From Inquilinus sp. KBS0705 (GTDB taxonomy: Bacteria > Bacteroidota > Bacteroidia > Sphingobacteriales > Sphingobacteriaceae): a stretch of 64,000 nt of DNA. The position numbers and the translations under genes are program-made. Position 1 is the first letter of the stretch, and each line of letters begins with the position of its first letter. Below, piece after piece: positions 9,727-18,219 of the stretch. The notes beneath the pieces were generated by a model. The model did no database searches. It worked only from the letters and a program-made list of their open reading frames with translations, and was not told the DNA's origin. The stretch spans positions 2,232,001-2,296,000 of the forward strand of contig VCCI02000001.1 of the NCBI GenBank assembly GCA_005938025.2, written 5' to 3'.

Positions 9727-11448
9727 ATGGATAATACATCAACACGAAAACCCATTTTTGCTTTAATACTACTTTTAGCACTGTGCTTTGGCTGCACACG
9801 GCCAAAACCCACGCAAGTGGTAACCGGCAGCGTACCCTGGTATAAAACTGCTATAGTATATAATTTAGATGTGGATACCTACCAGGATAGCGATGGCAAC
9901 GGCGTCGGCGATTTTAACGGGCTTACCAGCCGGCTCGATTATTTAAAATGGCTTGGTGTTAATGTGATATGGCTTTCGCCTTTTCAGCCCACGCCCGATA
10001 AGGATGATGGTTATGATGTAGCCGACTATTATGGTATTGATAAGCGCTTAGGTACAAAAGCCGATTTTGACCGTTTTATAAGCGAAGCAAAAAAAAGAAA
10101 CATTCGGGTAATAATGGATCTTGTGCTTAACCATACCTCAACAGATCACCCGTGGTTTAAGCAGGCGCGTACCGATACTACATCCAAATATTTCAATTAC
10201 TACGTATGGTCAAAAAAACGACCAAAGGATTGGGACAAAGGGATGGGTTTCCCTACTGTTGAAACTGAAAGCTGGACCTTTGACCCGCTTGCCCGTCATT
10301 ACTATTTCCATCGTTTTTACAACTTTCAGCCCGATCTTAACATCGAAAGTGCCGACGTTAGGCACGAAATAAAAAACATACTGCAATACTGGCTAAAGCA
10401 AGGCTTAGATGGCTACCGGCTTGATGCCGTGCCCTTTATTATCGACCTGCCTAAAACCGGCGCCGAAGAACCCGAGCACAAATTTGACGTTTTAACCGAT
10501 ATAAAAAATACGGTTAAAGCCGTAAAACCCGATGCCTTACTGCTTGGCGAAGCCAATGTAGAACCCAAAGAAAACATCAACTACTTTGGTAAAAACGGCG
10601 AGCATTTACAAATGATGTTTAACTTTTATGGCAACCAGTATTTGTTTTATGGCTTTGCAACCGGCAATATCAAAGATTTTGCAAAATCGCTTAAGGACAC
10701 CAGGGAAAAACCGGTTTCGGCCCAGTGGGCCTACTTTTTGCGCAACCACGATGAGATAGACCTGGGGCGCCTGCCTAAAAACAAACTTAAACAGGTATAC
10801 AGCAAATTTGCGCCAGATAGCAGCATGATACTATACGACAGGGGCGTACGGCGAAGGCTTGCCCCTATGTTTTCAAACAACCTGCAACAGCTTAAAATGC
10901 CCTATAGCCTGCTTTTTTCGTTACCGGGCACACCCGTTATAAGGTACGGCGAAGAGATAGCCATGGGCGATGACCAGCACCTTAAAGAACGCCTGGCCCT
11001 GCGCACGCCTATGCAGTGGGCCGGTACTGCCAACGCCGGGTTTTCAACCGCATCGCACACGCTTCGCCCGGTAATTAATAAAGGTGAATATGGTTACCGA
11101 AAAGTGAATGTAATGGCCGAGAAGGACTCTGGCGCCTCTCTGCTCAATTTTATAAAAACGCTGGCCACCCTCAGGAAACAGCACCCCGAAATTGGCGCAG
11201 GCGCATGGGATGTGTTAGATACCGATAACCAAAGTGTTTTTGCCATTAGGTATAACTATAATGGTAAAACACTACTTATGGTACACAATTTTAACAACCA
11301 AGCCCTGCAAGCAACTATCAAAGCCAATTTAAGCCCGAGGGCCAGTTTAGTAGATATGTTTACCAACAAGATTACACAAACGCTTAAAAACGAAAAACTA
11401 ACCATAGGCCTGCAGGGTTACGGCTACCAATGGTACCAGGTAAAGTAG
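9727..11448 (+). CDS. GH13 alpha-amylase family lipoprotein (TreS-like)
   Basis: 573 residues from the ATG at 9727. I prefer this start to the longer frame from 9604 because it gives a lipoprotein signal peptide with lipobox LCFGC (Cys23). The rest is a GH13 (beta/alpha)8 enzyme: nucleophile Asp233 (GYRLDAV), acid/base Glu275 (LLGEANV), transition-state Asp342 (RNHDEID), and the DLVLNHTS region. The ALRTPMQW segment and overall sequence resemble trehalose synthase and alpha-glucosidase subfamilies (GH13_16 type), but without a maltokinase domain. It would act on alpha-glucosides at the outer membrane or in the periplasm. It stands alone, not in a starch-utilisation cluster. Confidence 0.88.
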   Translation: MDNTSTRKPIFALILLLALCFGCTRPKPTQVVTGSVPWYKTAIVYNLDVDTYQDSDGNGVGDFNGLTSRLDYLKWLGVNVIWLSPFQPTPDKDDGYDVADYYGIDKRLGTKADFDRFISEAKKRNIRVIMDLVLNHTSTDHPWFKQARTDTTSKYFNYYVWSKKRPKDWDKGMGFPTVETESWTFDPLARHYYFHRFYNFQPDLNIESADVRHEIKNILQYWLKQGLDGYRLDAVPFIIDLPKTGAEEPEHKFDVLTDIKNTVKAVKPDALLLGEANVEPKENINYFGKNGEHLQMMFNFYGNQYLFYGFATGNIKDFAKSLKDTREKPVSAQWAYFLRNHDEIDLGRLPKNKLKQVYSKFAPDSSMILYDRGVRRRLAPMFSNNLQQLKMPYSLLFSLPGTPVIRYGEEIAMGDDQHLKERLALRTPMQWAGTANAGFSTASHTLRPVINKGEYGYRKVNVMAEKDSGASLLNFIKTLATLRKQHPEIGAGAWDVLDTDNQSVFAIRYNYNGKTLLMVHNFNNQALQATIKANLSPRASLVDMFTNKITQTLKNEKLTIGLQGYGYQWYQVK

Positions 11449-11460
11449 GCTACGATAAAC

Positions 11461-11497
11461 AACAACGCCCCAACTTTTATAAGTTAAGGGCGCGTTG
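11461..11497 (+). terminator. Hairpin after the GH13 gene, probable terminator
   Basis: A long imperfect stem (AACGCCCC...AACTT-TTAT-AAGTT...GGGCGCGTT) begins 13 bases after the GH13 stop and faces the oncoming tRNA-Cys genes. It lacks a strong T-run, so its use as a terminator is uncertain. Confidence 0.45.
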
Positions 11498-11520
11498 CAG
11501 TCAGTCAGTAGTTTAGTTTG

Positions 11521-11591
11521 ACGTTGCGGGCGGATTCGAACCGCCGTGAAGGGTTTTGCAGACCCTCGCCTATCCTCTCGGCCACGCGACT
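11521..11591 (-). tRNA. tRNA-Cys(GCA), second of a tandem pair, possibly defective
   Basis: 71 nt on the minus strand. The anticodon loop CTGCAAA gives GCA. The D arm (GCC/GGC), T arm (GGCGG TTCGAAT CCGCC) and anticodon stem (AGGGT/ACCCT) pair perfectly, and U73, the cysteine discriminator, is present. The acceptor stem is weak: A1 faces G72 and C4 faces A69. No CCA is encoded. Either it is a decayed copy or an unusual but working tRNA. Confidence 0.75.
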
Positions 11592-11599
11592 TTGGTTTT

Positions 11600-11617
11600 G
11601 GCCCCGGTTAAGGGGCC
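11600..11617. terminator. Hairpin between the two tRNA-Cys genes
   Basis: GGCCCC-GGTTAA-GGGGCC, a perfect 6-bp stem in the 50-base spacer. It may be a processing or attenuation signal. Confidence 0.4.
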
Positions 11618-11641
11618 TTTGTTACTATTTAATCACTTTAG

Positions 11642-11712
11642 ACGTCGTGGGTAGATTCGAACTACCGTTAAAGGTTTTGCAGACCCATACCTATCCTCTC
11701 GGCCACACGACT
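11642..11712 (-). tRNA. tRNA-Cys(GCA), first of a tandem pair
   Basis: 71 nt on the minus strand with anticodon GCA, a normal T arm (GGTAG TTCGAAT CTACC) and U73. Acceptor pairs 2-71 to 7-66 are intact, but A1 again faces G72. The anticodon stem is weak (TGGGT/ACCTT, with a U-U and a G-U pair). It starts 17 bases after the peroxiredoxin stop on the same strand and no separate promoter was seen, so co-transcription is likely. Confidence 0.8.
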
Positions 11713-11729
11713 TTATCTTATCTATGCCC

Positions 11730-12365
11730 TTATTTATTAGGCTGCGGCGTAGTGCGCAAATAAGGTTTCACTTCGGTAAACCCTTTAGGGAACTTAGCCG
11801 GTATATCTTCTGTTTTAATAGATGGCAGCACCACCACATCCTCCCCATCTTTCCAATCGGCCGGGGTAGCCACGCTGTGGTAAGCTGTAAGCTGTAACGA
11901 GTCTATCACCCTTAATATCTCCTGAAAGTTACGGCCGGTTGATGCCGGGTAGCTAATGATCAGCTTTATCTTTTTATCTGGCCCGATAACAAACAACGAC
12001 CTTACGGTGGCTACTAACGATGCGTTAGGATGTATCATGTCATAGGCCTGCGATATCTCGCGGCTCTCGTCGCCAATTATCGGGAAGGTAACTTCTACCC
12101 CCTGGGTTTCGTTAATGTCGCTTATCCAGCCTTTATGGCTTTCTACGGTATCGGTGCTCAGGGCAATCACCTTTACGTTGCGTTTTTCAAATTCATCTTT
12201 GAGCGATGCTGTTTTGCCCAGCTCGGTGGTACATACAGGGGTATAATCTGCCGGGTGCGAAAACAGTACTCCCCAGCTATCGCCCAGGTATTCGTAAAAA
12301 TCAATTTCTCCTTTTGATGTTTTTGCTTTAAAGTTTGGGGCGTCGTCGCCAATACGTAAGCTCAT
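11730..12365 (-). CDS. 1-Cys peroxiredoxin (Prx6 type)
   Basis: 211 residues. The thioredoxin-fold AhpC/TSA domain carries the peroxidatic Cys45 in HPADYTPVCTTELG. There is no other cysteine in the protein, so it is a true 1-Cys enzyme that must be recycled by an external thiol. The extended C-terminal domain (from about residue 150, PADWKDGEDVVVLPS) is that of the Prx6 subfamily. It reduces hydrogen peroxide and organic hydroperoxides in the cytoplasm. Two tRNA-Cys-like genes follow immediately on the same strand. Confidence 0.95.
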   Translation of the reverse strand: MSLRIGDDAPNFKAKTSKGEIDFYEYLGDSWGVLFSHPADYTPVCTTELGKTASLKDEFEKRNVKVIALSTDTVESHKGWISDINETQGVEVTFPIIGDESREISQAYDMIHPNASLVATVRSLFVIGPDKKIKLIISYPASTGRNFQEILRVIDSLQLTAYHSVATPADWKDGEDVVVLPSIKTEDIPAKFPKGFTEVKPYLRTTPQPNK

Positions 12366-12874
12366 AGTTTTTTTGTTTTTTAATGTAAATTTTGTTCAAT
12401 AGCATAAAGCTACAACTAAACGTTGTAAAATATTTATCCGGGAAGATTTGAGGCGGGGGAGATTTTGGCTACAAAAAGCAAAGATGTGTTTTTACAAACA
12501 CTCCATTTCTTTTAAATCAGCTTATCTGTCTCCGGCCATATTGGCGAAGCAGGAATTAGCACCTTTTACAAGCAATTACGCCGGTACAGGTTGCTAAGAC
12601 ATCATAGGGCCTTTCCCTCTGTCTTTCTGGATAAGTATGTTTAAAGAACGATTACATCACAAAAGTAGATATAAATTCTATAATTCCTATAGACTATGTA
12701 ATTATTTTTTAATAAGAGACGTAATTTATTGAAAATGAGGAATAAAAATTTGATTAAGCCCCCGTCCTTGGGACGAATTGGGTGCATAGCGATCACCTTA
12801 TGTTAGTCCGGAACTTCAAATCCGGACTAACATTTAAGGCAATTACTTAAGACTTTTATCTTAAGACTTTAGAT
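12366..12874. other. Long intergenic region with a perfect hairpin
   Basis: 509 bases between the peroxiredoxin start and the end of the GH5-like gene. I see no convincing ORF. It contains the 13-bp hairpin at 12800-12833, a small GTCC-TTG-GGAC hairpin near 12770, and a short direct repeat CTTAAGACTTT near 12848 and 12862. The promoter of the peroxiredoxin gene should lie near 12380-12450. Confidence 0.6.
12800..12833. repeat. Perfect 13-bp inverted repeat
   Basis: Arms ATGTTAGTCCGGA (12800-12812) and TCCGGACTAACAT (12821-12833) around an 8-base loop. No T-run follows on either strand, so it is not a standard intrinsic terminator. It may be a repeat unit, a protein-binding site or an RNA-stabilising 3' end for the GH5-like transcript. 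Confidence 0.8.
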
Positions 12875-13945
12875 TTATTTACCGTTCAGTTGTTTTATTA
12901 ACTCCACCTCTTCGGTTTTGTAGGGCGTACCATCCTTCCTGAAAATATCATGGAACCATTCTTTGGGTTCGCTGCCATCGGGCATGGGTGCATCCCAGGC
13001 GTAAATGGTATTGGTTTTGCCCATTACAAATCCCCAGTTAAGGGCGCCTACGTTTTCCTTCTTCAGCATGGGCATTACATTACTAAAGCGGCTGCCGCGC
13101 ACACGGGCCATGTATTCGGTACATATCAACGGTTTGCCATGCGATTTAAGCAGCTGTATGGTCTTCAGGTGCGAATTTTCGTCGGTATAGTCATGGTAGG
13201 TGATCACATCAGAGTTTAGGGCCTGGTAGGCATTCAACTGCTCAAAACTCCAATCCCACAAACCTGCCGATACAGGCTGCGTAGGGTTAACATCGCGCGC
13301 CCAGCTAAATATCTTGCTCAGCAGGTCTAAAGATGCATCGCGCTTGTTAGAATTGCCCGGCTCGTTGTACAGATCCCACAGTAAAATGCGCTTATCGTTT
13401 TTAAAGGTGCCCATTACATCCTTTACATAAGCCTCCAGCATAGCCACTTCGCCGGGGTTGGTTAGCCGGTTGCCCGGGTCTTGCAGCCAGCCCGAGTTGT
13501 GTATGCCTGGTTTAGGCGACGGTTGCAATCCTATTTTGGCGCCGGCGTTCCAGCAGTCGTCAAAAAACACAAACATGGTTTGTATATGGTGCTTATCGGC
13601 AATAGTTAAGTAATCGTCTATGCGTTTCTTAAATCCGGCCTTATCCTGCTGCCAGGCCAGGCTGTATAAAAACACGCGCATGGTATTAAAACCTATACCC
13701 TCGGCGTAGCCCAGTTCCCGGTCTATCGTAGCCGGGTCGAAGGTGTCGGCCTGCCACATCTCTAACTGGTTAATGGCCGTGCTGGGGATAAAGTCGGCAC
13801 CGGTCATCCACTTGTGTTGGGCGTACCAGGCGTTGGCCTTATCTGCCGGCCATACCTGCCCCTTGGTTTGGGCCGTTGCTATTTGGATGTATAACGACGA
13901 TGTAACAACAACCGCGGCAAGCAGCTTGTAAAAATAGTTTCTCAT
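12875..13945 (-). CDS. GH5-like exported glycoside hydrolase
   Basis: 356 residues with a signal peptide (cleavage after ATAQ). The fold is a clan GH-A barrel: acid/base Glu195 in LWDLYNEPGN at the end of strand 4 and nucleophile Glu277 in LICTEYMAR on strand 7. Proteins of this type in Bacteroidota are labelled cellulase-family or mannanase-like hydrolases; the exact substrate (beta-glucan, mannan or xylan) cannot be told. It is periplasmic or surface-exposed. The gene stands alone on the minus strand. Confidence 0.85.
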   Translation of the reverse strand: MRNYFYKLLAAVVVTSSLYIQIATAQTKGQVWPADKANAWYAQHKWMTGADFIPSTAINQLEMWQADTFDPATIDRELGYAEGIGFNTMRVFLYSLAWQQDKAGFKKRIDDYLTIADKHHIQTMFVFFDDCWNAGAKIGLQPSPKPGIHNSGWLQDPGNRLTNPGEVAMLEAYVKDVMGTFKNDKRILLWDLYNEPGNSNKRDASLDLLSKIFSWARDVNPTQPVSAGLWDWSFEQLNAYQALNSDVITYHDYTDENSHLKTIQLLKSHGKPLICTEYMARVRGSRFSNVMPMLKKENVGALNWGFVMGKTNTIYAWDAPMPDGSEPKEWFHDIFRKDGTPYKTEEVELIKQLNGK

Positions 13946-14066
13946 AAGTTTATAATTGTTGAAAGTAAATATATATTAGTTAGGCCAACAACCACAAAAA
14001 AATGCAAAATTCCACACCGGGCGGTGCAAAAAAATGGAATGGATTACACAGCAACGTGCAAAATAA

Positions 14067-14097
14067 AGAAGGGGCAAACCCGCCGGCTGCCCCTTTA
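14067..14097 (-). terminator. Intrinsic terminator of the serine hydrolase gene
   Basis: Arms AAGGGGCA / TGCCCCTT; read on the minus strand the second arm is followed by CTTTATTTT. It lies 26 bases after the stop codon. Confidence 0.75.
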
Positions 14098-14122
14098 ATA
14101 AACATTATAAACTAAACTGATA

Positions 14123-15427
14123 TTATTGCGTTTTTACAAACTTTTGGCCACCGCGCATATCTACATACATAGCAGTTACCTTGCCATTGGTCTCTAAAAA
14201 CTCGATGCCTATTTGCGGGCCCTTTACAAAGAATTTGTTAGGTGCCGATGCGCCTAATTCAACCGTATCGCCGCCGGGTGCCAGTACCATCAGCTTACCA
14301 TCGGTAACGGATACCACCATTTTTTGCCCGTCCATATCGTAAGTACCTATGTACCTGTTTAATACATCAGCCGGTAATAAAACCTCTTTTTTAGCTGTCT
14401 CTATCTCAAAAGGCTCGTTAAAGGCAACCTGGGTAAGGGCGCGACTCAGATGGTTATCGGCAGGCGGCAGCAGGTTAGCCAAAAATATAATGGTTACATC
14501 TTCGTTCCTGAATTTCATAAACTCGGCCATAAAACCCTCAATTGAGCCTGTATGCCCTGTTTTTACATGATTACCTTCAGTACGGATGGTCCAGCCCAGG
14601 CCGTAGCCGGGCTGCACCGGCGTAAAGGCTAAATCAAAACTGCTTGCCTTTAGCACCTTATGCTCATCAATAGCCTGCGACCATTTAAGCAGATCGCCCA
14701 GGGTGGTGTACAGCGCCCCGGCGCCTGATGCCGCATCAATGTTGCCGGTTTCCATACGGGCCAGCTCATTGGTTTTTTCGTCAACCATATAGCCCAAGGC
14801 AACATCCGGGGCAGTACGGCCCTTATAATCAATACCGCTATTAACCATACCGGCTTTGTCAAATACGTGCTTTTTAACCAGCTGAGGGTATGGCACGCCG
14901 GTAACTTTTTGGGCTATATAGGCCAGCATTATGTAGTTAAAGTTATTATACTCAAACTGTTCGCCGGGTGTAAAGCCAAGGGGTTCACTTTTAAAGGTAT
15001 TAACCATATCAACCGGTGTTGATGCACCCGGAGATGTGTTGCCTCTTATGCCCGAGGTATGGCTCAGCAGGTTTTTAATGGTTACTTTATCGCCATACTT
15101 AAAATTGGCTGCATACTTACTAACTGGGTCATTTAAAGCTATTTTACCTTGCTCTACCAGTTGCATAATAAGCGTCGAGGTAAACATTTTGGTAAGCGAC
15201 CCGGCTCTAAATTGTGTTTGCAAGGTATTTAGTTTATTATGCTCTTTATCGGCATAGCCATATGCTTTTTGAAAAACTATTTTCCCTTTTTGGGCTATAA
15301 GTACATTGCCGCTAAATTGTTTGTTGTTTACATAAGTGCTTAGCAGGCTATAGGCATTCTTTGCTATGCCCTGCGCATTTGTTAATAATGGTACTACCAG
15401 TAATAACAGTAGTGTTAACTTTTTCAT
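14123..15427 (-). CDS. Exported serine hydrolase (class C beta-lactamase/PBP4* family)
   Basis: 434 residues with a signal peptide (cleavage after TNAQ). The beta-lactamase-type domain has the nucleophile Ser77 in SLTK (residues 77-80) and the second motif Y160-N-N. A KTG-like segment (VKTGHTG) is present near residue 285. The last 100 residues form a small beta domain often seen in these hydrolases. It probably acts on D-amino-acid peptides, esters or beta-lactams in the periplasm; which one cannot be said. It is 15 bases downstream of a MarR regulator gene and is likely controlled by it. Confidence 0.88.
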   Translation of the reverse strand: MKKLTLLLLLVVPLLTNAQGIAKNAYSLLSTYVNNKQFSGNVLIAQKGKIVFQKAYGYADKEHNKLNTLQTQFRAGSLTKMFTSTLIMQLVEQGKIALNDPVSKYAANFKYGDKVTIKNLLSHTSGIRGNTSPGASTPVDMVNTFKSEPLGFTPGEQFEYNNFNYIMLAYIAQKVTGVPYPQLVKKHVFDKAGMVNSGIDYKGRTAPDVALGYMVDEKTNELARMETGNIDAASGAGALYTTLGDLLKWSQAIDEHKVLKASSFDLAFTPVQPGYGLGWTIRTEGNHVKTGHTGSIEGFMAEFMKFRNEDVTIIFLANLLPPADNHLSRALTQVAFNEPFEIETAKKEVLLPADVLNRYIGTYDMDGQKMVVSVTDGKLMVLAPGGDTVELGASAPNKFFVKGPQIGIEFLETNGKVTAMYVDMRGGQKFVKTQ

Positions 15428-15442
15428 TTTGTTGTGATAATT

Positions 15443-15877
15443 TTATGATTCATTGCAGTTTTGGATAATACGGTTAAGCGTTTTTTGCAGATTATCAATA
15501 TCACTTTTACCTATACCGCTTAAGGCTTGTTTGCGGTTACTTACAATAACCGTTTGCATAGCTTTAAGTACATTATGCGCCTTATCGGCAAGGGTTAAGG
15601 TAAACCTGCGCCTATCGTGCATATGCATGGCCCTTTGTAAATATCCCTTTTTAACCAGCAGCTCGATAATGCGGGTTAATGATGCGTAATCTTTAAAGGT
15701 AATTTCGGCTATTTGCTGTTGCGGCAAGTCGGGGTTCTTGTTAATTGATTTAAGAATAAGCCATTGATCAATAGTAACATCAAACCCATGCGCGCTGAGC
15801 TGCTGATGTGCGTATTGCCTGTAAGTACGTATGGCCTTATCCAGGCTGTAAAAAACTATCTCGTTCAAATTTTCCAA
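15443..15877 (-). CDS. MarR family transcriptional regulator
   Basis: 144 residues. The winged helix-turn-helix is clear: LILKSINKNPDLPQQQIAE, then the recognition helix DYASLTRIIELLVKKGY and the wing MHMHDRRRFTLTLADK. Helices at both ends form the dimer interface. It heads a two-gene operon with the serine hydrolase. A perfect 14-base palindrome 30 bases before its start codon is the likely operator, implying autorepression relieved by a small ligand. Confidence 0.92.
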   Translation of the reverse strand: MENLNEIVFYSLDKAIRTYRQYAHQQLSAHGFDVTIDQWLILKSINKNPDLPQQQIAEITFKDYASLTRIIELLVKKGYLQRAMHMHDRRRFTLTLADKAHNVLKAMQTVIVSNRKQALSGIGKSDIDNLQKTLNRIIQNCNES

Positions 15878-15906
15878 AGCTTTTTTTATTTATTGATACA
15901 AATATG

Positions 15907-15920
15907 ATTGATATATCAAT
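15907..15920. promoter_or_regulatory. Putative MarR operator
   Basis: Perfect palindrome ATTGATATATCAAT located 30 bases before the MarR start codon. Length and AT-rich symmetry fit MarR-family sites. Confidence 0.55.
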
Positions 15921-16219
15921 ATAATTATAACTTTTCACCGATAATTTTATGCTGTTTACCGAAAAAATTAAATGATCAAACAGGATCGACTAACACGGTT
16001 TATTATATACCTAATAATATAGATAACCCTTTGCGTAAATAAACGTATACAAGCCCTATCTAATAAAAACCACACAATTTGAGCACGCATCTGGCTTATT
16101 ATTAAGCATTAAAGTATTAAAAGTAGTTGTTTAAGAGTTTATATTTGTCGCAAAAATTAAATATTATAAAACTATATATCGCATAACAAGTTATTTTTTT
16201 CACAACATGTAATCTTTGG

Positions 16220-16236
16220 CATGTATTTTATACATG
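16220..16236. promoter_or_regulatory. Palindrome upstream of the PAS kinase gene
   Basis: CATGTAT-TTT-ATACATG, a perfect 7-bp inverted repeat, with two more CATGTA copies close by (16205 and 16238). It sits 44 bases before the kinase start and may bind a regulator. Confidence 0.4.
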
Positions 16237-16279
16237 GCATGTAGTATTCAAATAAAAATTAGTGAACAGGCGTTAAAAA

Positions 16280-17758
16280 ATGAGTTTTCAAGAGGGGCAA
16301 AAATATACCGGAGGAACAATGGCTCATTCAGCGCATGTATTAAACACTATAGATGTGGGCATATGGGAGTATAATATCACTACTAAAAAAGTGATATGGT
16401 CTGCCGGTTTTTATAAAAATTTGGGTTATGCCCCCTGCGAAATTGATTGCTCGCAACGCTATTTTTTTGACGAACTGCTTTATTACAAAGACAGGGATAC
16501 CTTTATTAACACAATCCGGCATGCCAGCGAAGAGCCCGCCACAACGCAGATAAGGTTACTCACCAAAAAATGCGGTTACCACTGGTTTGAGAGTAAAGCC
16601 TATAAAACAGAAACCGAAGCCGGTACGGTGTTATATGGCATCATCAGCAATATAAACGAGTACAAATTATTGGAGTATCAGGCGGCAGAAAACAGTTTTT
16701 TATGCGCAGAAACTAACCGTATCGCTAAGATGGGTGGTTGGGAAATACAAACCGAATCCATGAGTTTAAGGTTATCTAAAGAGATATATGATATTTATGA
16801 ACTGGATGCACAGGTACCGTTATCTGTAGAAGAGGCGATCAGCTTTTTTGAACCTGCGTACCGGCCTTTAATAATAGATGCTATTGACAATGCTGTTAAA
16901 TATTGTAAACCTTATGATATGGAATTGCTGTTCCGGTCGGCAAAAAACAATTTAAAATGGGTAAAGGCAAAAGGTGTGCCTGTACTTGATAAATATGGCA
17001 AATGTGTAGTGCTAAGAGGCATATTTCAGGATATTGACAGCATTAAACGGCGGGGCATAAATCTACAATCATCTATAAACTTGCTCGACGATCAAAATAA
17101 ACGACTGCAAAATTTCGCTTACATCGTATCTCATAACCTGCGCTCGCATGCGGGCAACTTAAAGTTTATGGTTAACCTGTACGAAGAAACAGATCATAAA
17201 AGCGACAGGGATGAAATATTTTCGCATATAAAAACCATCAGCAACAGCTTTAATGCTACAATGGGCCACCTTGATGAGATAGTTAAGATACAATCAGAAA
17301 TTGGACGCGAGCGCAAACCCGTTAACTTCGAAAAAACCTTTAATAACGTACTATCGGCCTTAACAACAAATATTGCCGCTGCTAATGCCACTATCAATGC
17401 AGATTTTAGCAGTTGCAAACAAATAAACTATATCCCTGCTTATCTTGAAAGCATATTTCAAAACCTGCTTACTAACGCTTTAAAGTATAAACACCCGGAT
17501 AGGGCCCCGGTAATTAACTGTTATACAAAGCAATCGGGTAACCATATATATTTGATATTTGAAGATAACGGCGTAGGTATTGATATGCAGCGCTATGGCA
17601 ACGATGTTTTTGGCATGTATAAAACATTTCATCAAAATCCCGACTCTCAGGGCATTGGTTTATTTATTACCCGTAACCAGGTTGAAGCACTGGGCGGATC
17701 TATTAAGGTGGAGAGTACTGTAAATGTTGGCACAAAATTTACAGTAAGGTTAGTGTAA
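16280..17758 (+). CDS. PAS-domain sensor histidine kinase
   Basis: 492 residues, no membrane segment, so cytoplasmic. Two PAS/PAC modules occupy about 15-130 and 140-255. The dimerisation box has His285 in YIVSHNLRSHAGNL, a form typical of many Bacteroidota kinases. The ATPase domain follows: LLTNALKYKH (N-box), DNGVGID (G1) and GIGLFITRNQVE (G2). An alternative start at 16319 (MAHSAHV) is preceded by a GGAGG at 16310-16314, and PAS homology begins only after it, so the shorter protein is quite possible. A response regulator gene follows after 12 bases and is its obvious partner. Confidence 0.92.
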   Translation: MSFQEGQKYTGGTMAHSAHVLNTIDVGIWEYNITTKKVIWSAGFYKNLGYAPCEIDCSQRYFFDELLYYKDRDTFINTIRHASEEPATTQIRLLTKKCGYHWFESKAYKTETEAGTVLYGIISNINEYKLLEYQAAENSFLCAETNRIAKMGGWEIQTESMSLRLSKEIYDIYELDAQVPLSVEEAISFFEPAYRPLIIDAIDNAVKYCKPYDMELLFRSAKNNLKWVKAKGVPVLDKYGKCVVLRGIFQDIDSIKRRGINLQSSINLLDDQNKRLQNFAYIVSHNLRSHAGNLKFMVNLYEETDHKSDRDEIFSHIKTISNSFNATMGHLDEIVKIQSEIGRERKPVNFEKTFNNVLSALTTNIAAANATINADFSSCKQINYIPAYLESIFQNLLTNALKYKHPDRAPVINCYTKQSGNHIYLIFEDNGVGIDMQRYGNDVFGMYKTFHQNPDSQGIGLFITRNQVEALGGSIKVESTVNVGTKFTVRLV

Positions 17759-17770
17759 AAAACACACCAA

Positions 17771-18211
17771 TTGACCAAAATAGTACACCAACCCATTTCG
17801 GCATTCATTATCGATGACGACAAAATATTTGTTTACGGCTTTAACAAATTATTACAATTAAGGCATTTAGATGCTCAAATACAGGCTTTTAATAATGGTA
17901 AAGAAGCTATTGATTTTTTAACGAACCCAATTAATAGCCAATTTTTACCCGATATTATCTTTTTAGATATTAACATGCCTGTAATGAATGGCTGGGAATT
18001 TTTAAAAGAGTTTGAGGAAATCCAATCTCAACTGGGTAAAAAAATCTCGATATACGCCATCACTTCATCAGTTGATGTTAATGATATTGAGCGTGCAAAA
18101 AATAATACTTTAATAAAAGACTATATCTTAAAACCCATTAACGATACCCACCTAAAACAGATATTTAATTTACATGGGGATGAGTATGTATCTAAAGCAC
18201 AATTAAGTTAG
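17771..18211 (+). CDS. Single-domain response regulator
   Basis: 146 residues, REC domain only. Acidic pocket residues Asp15-17, phosphoacceptor Asp66 in FLDINMP, switch Thr98/Ser99 and Lys121 in YILKPI are all present. It has no output domain, so it acts through protein contact, as in CheY-like relays. The frame starts with TTG at 17771, 12 bases after the kinase stop. No in-frame ATG precedes the conserved region, so the TTG start is supported. Confidence 0.9.
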   Translation: MTKIVHQPISAFIIDDDKIFVYGFNKLLQLRHLDAQIQAFNNGKEAIDFLTNPINSQFLPDIIFLDINMPVMNGWEFLKEFEEIQSQLGKKISIYAITSSVDVNDIERAKNNTLIKDYILKPINDTHLKQIFNLHGDEYVSKAQLS

Positions 18212-18219
18212 AGCCTGCG

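Larger units (their letters stand above)
15878..16279. other. Divergent intergenic region
   Basis: 402 AT-rich bases between the MarR gene and the PAS kinase gene, which point away from each other. It contains the MarR palindrome at one end and the CATGTAT palindrome at the other. I see no gene in between. Confidence 0.6.
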
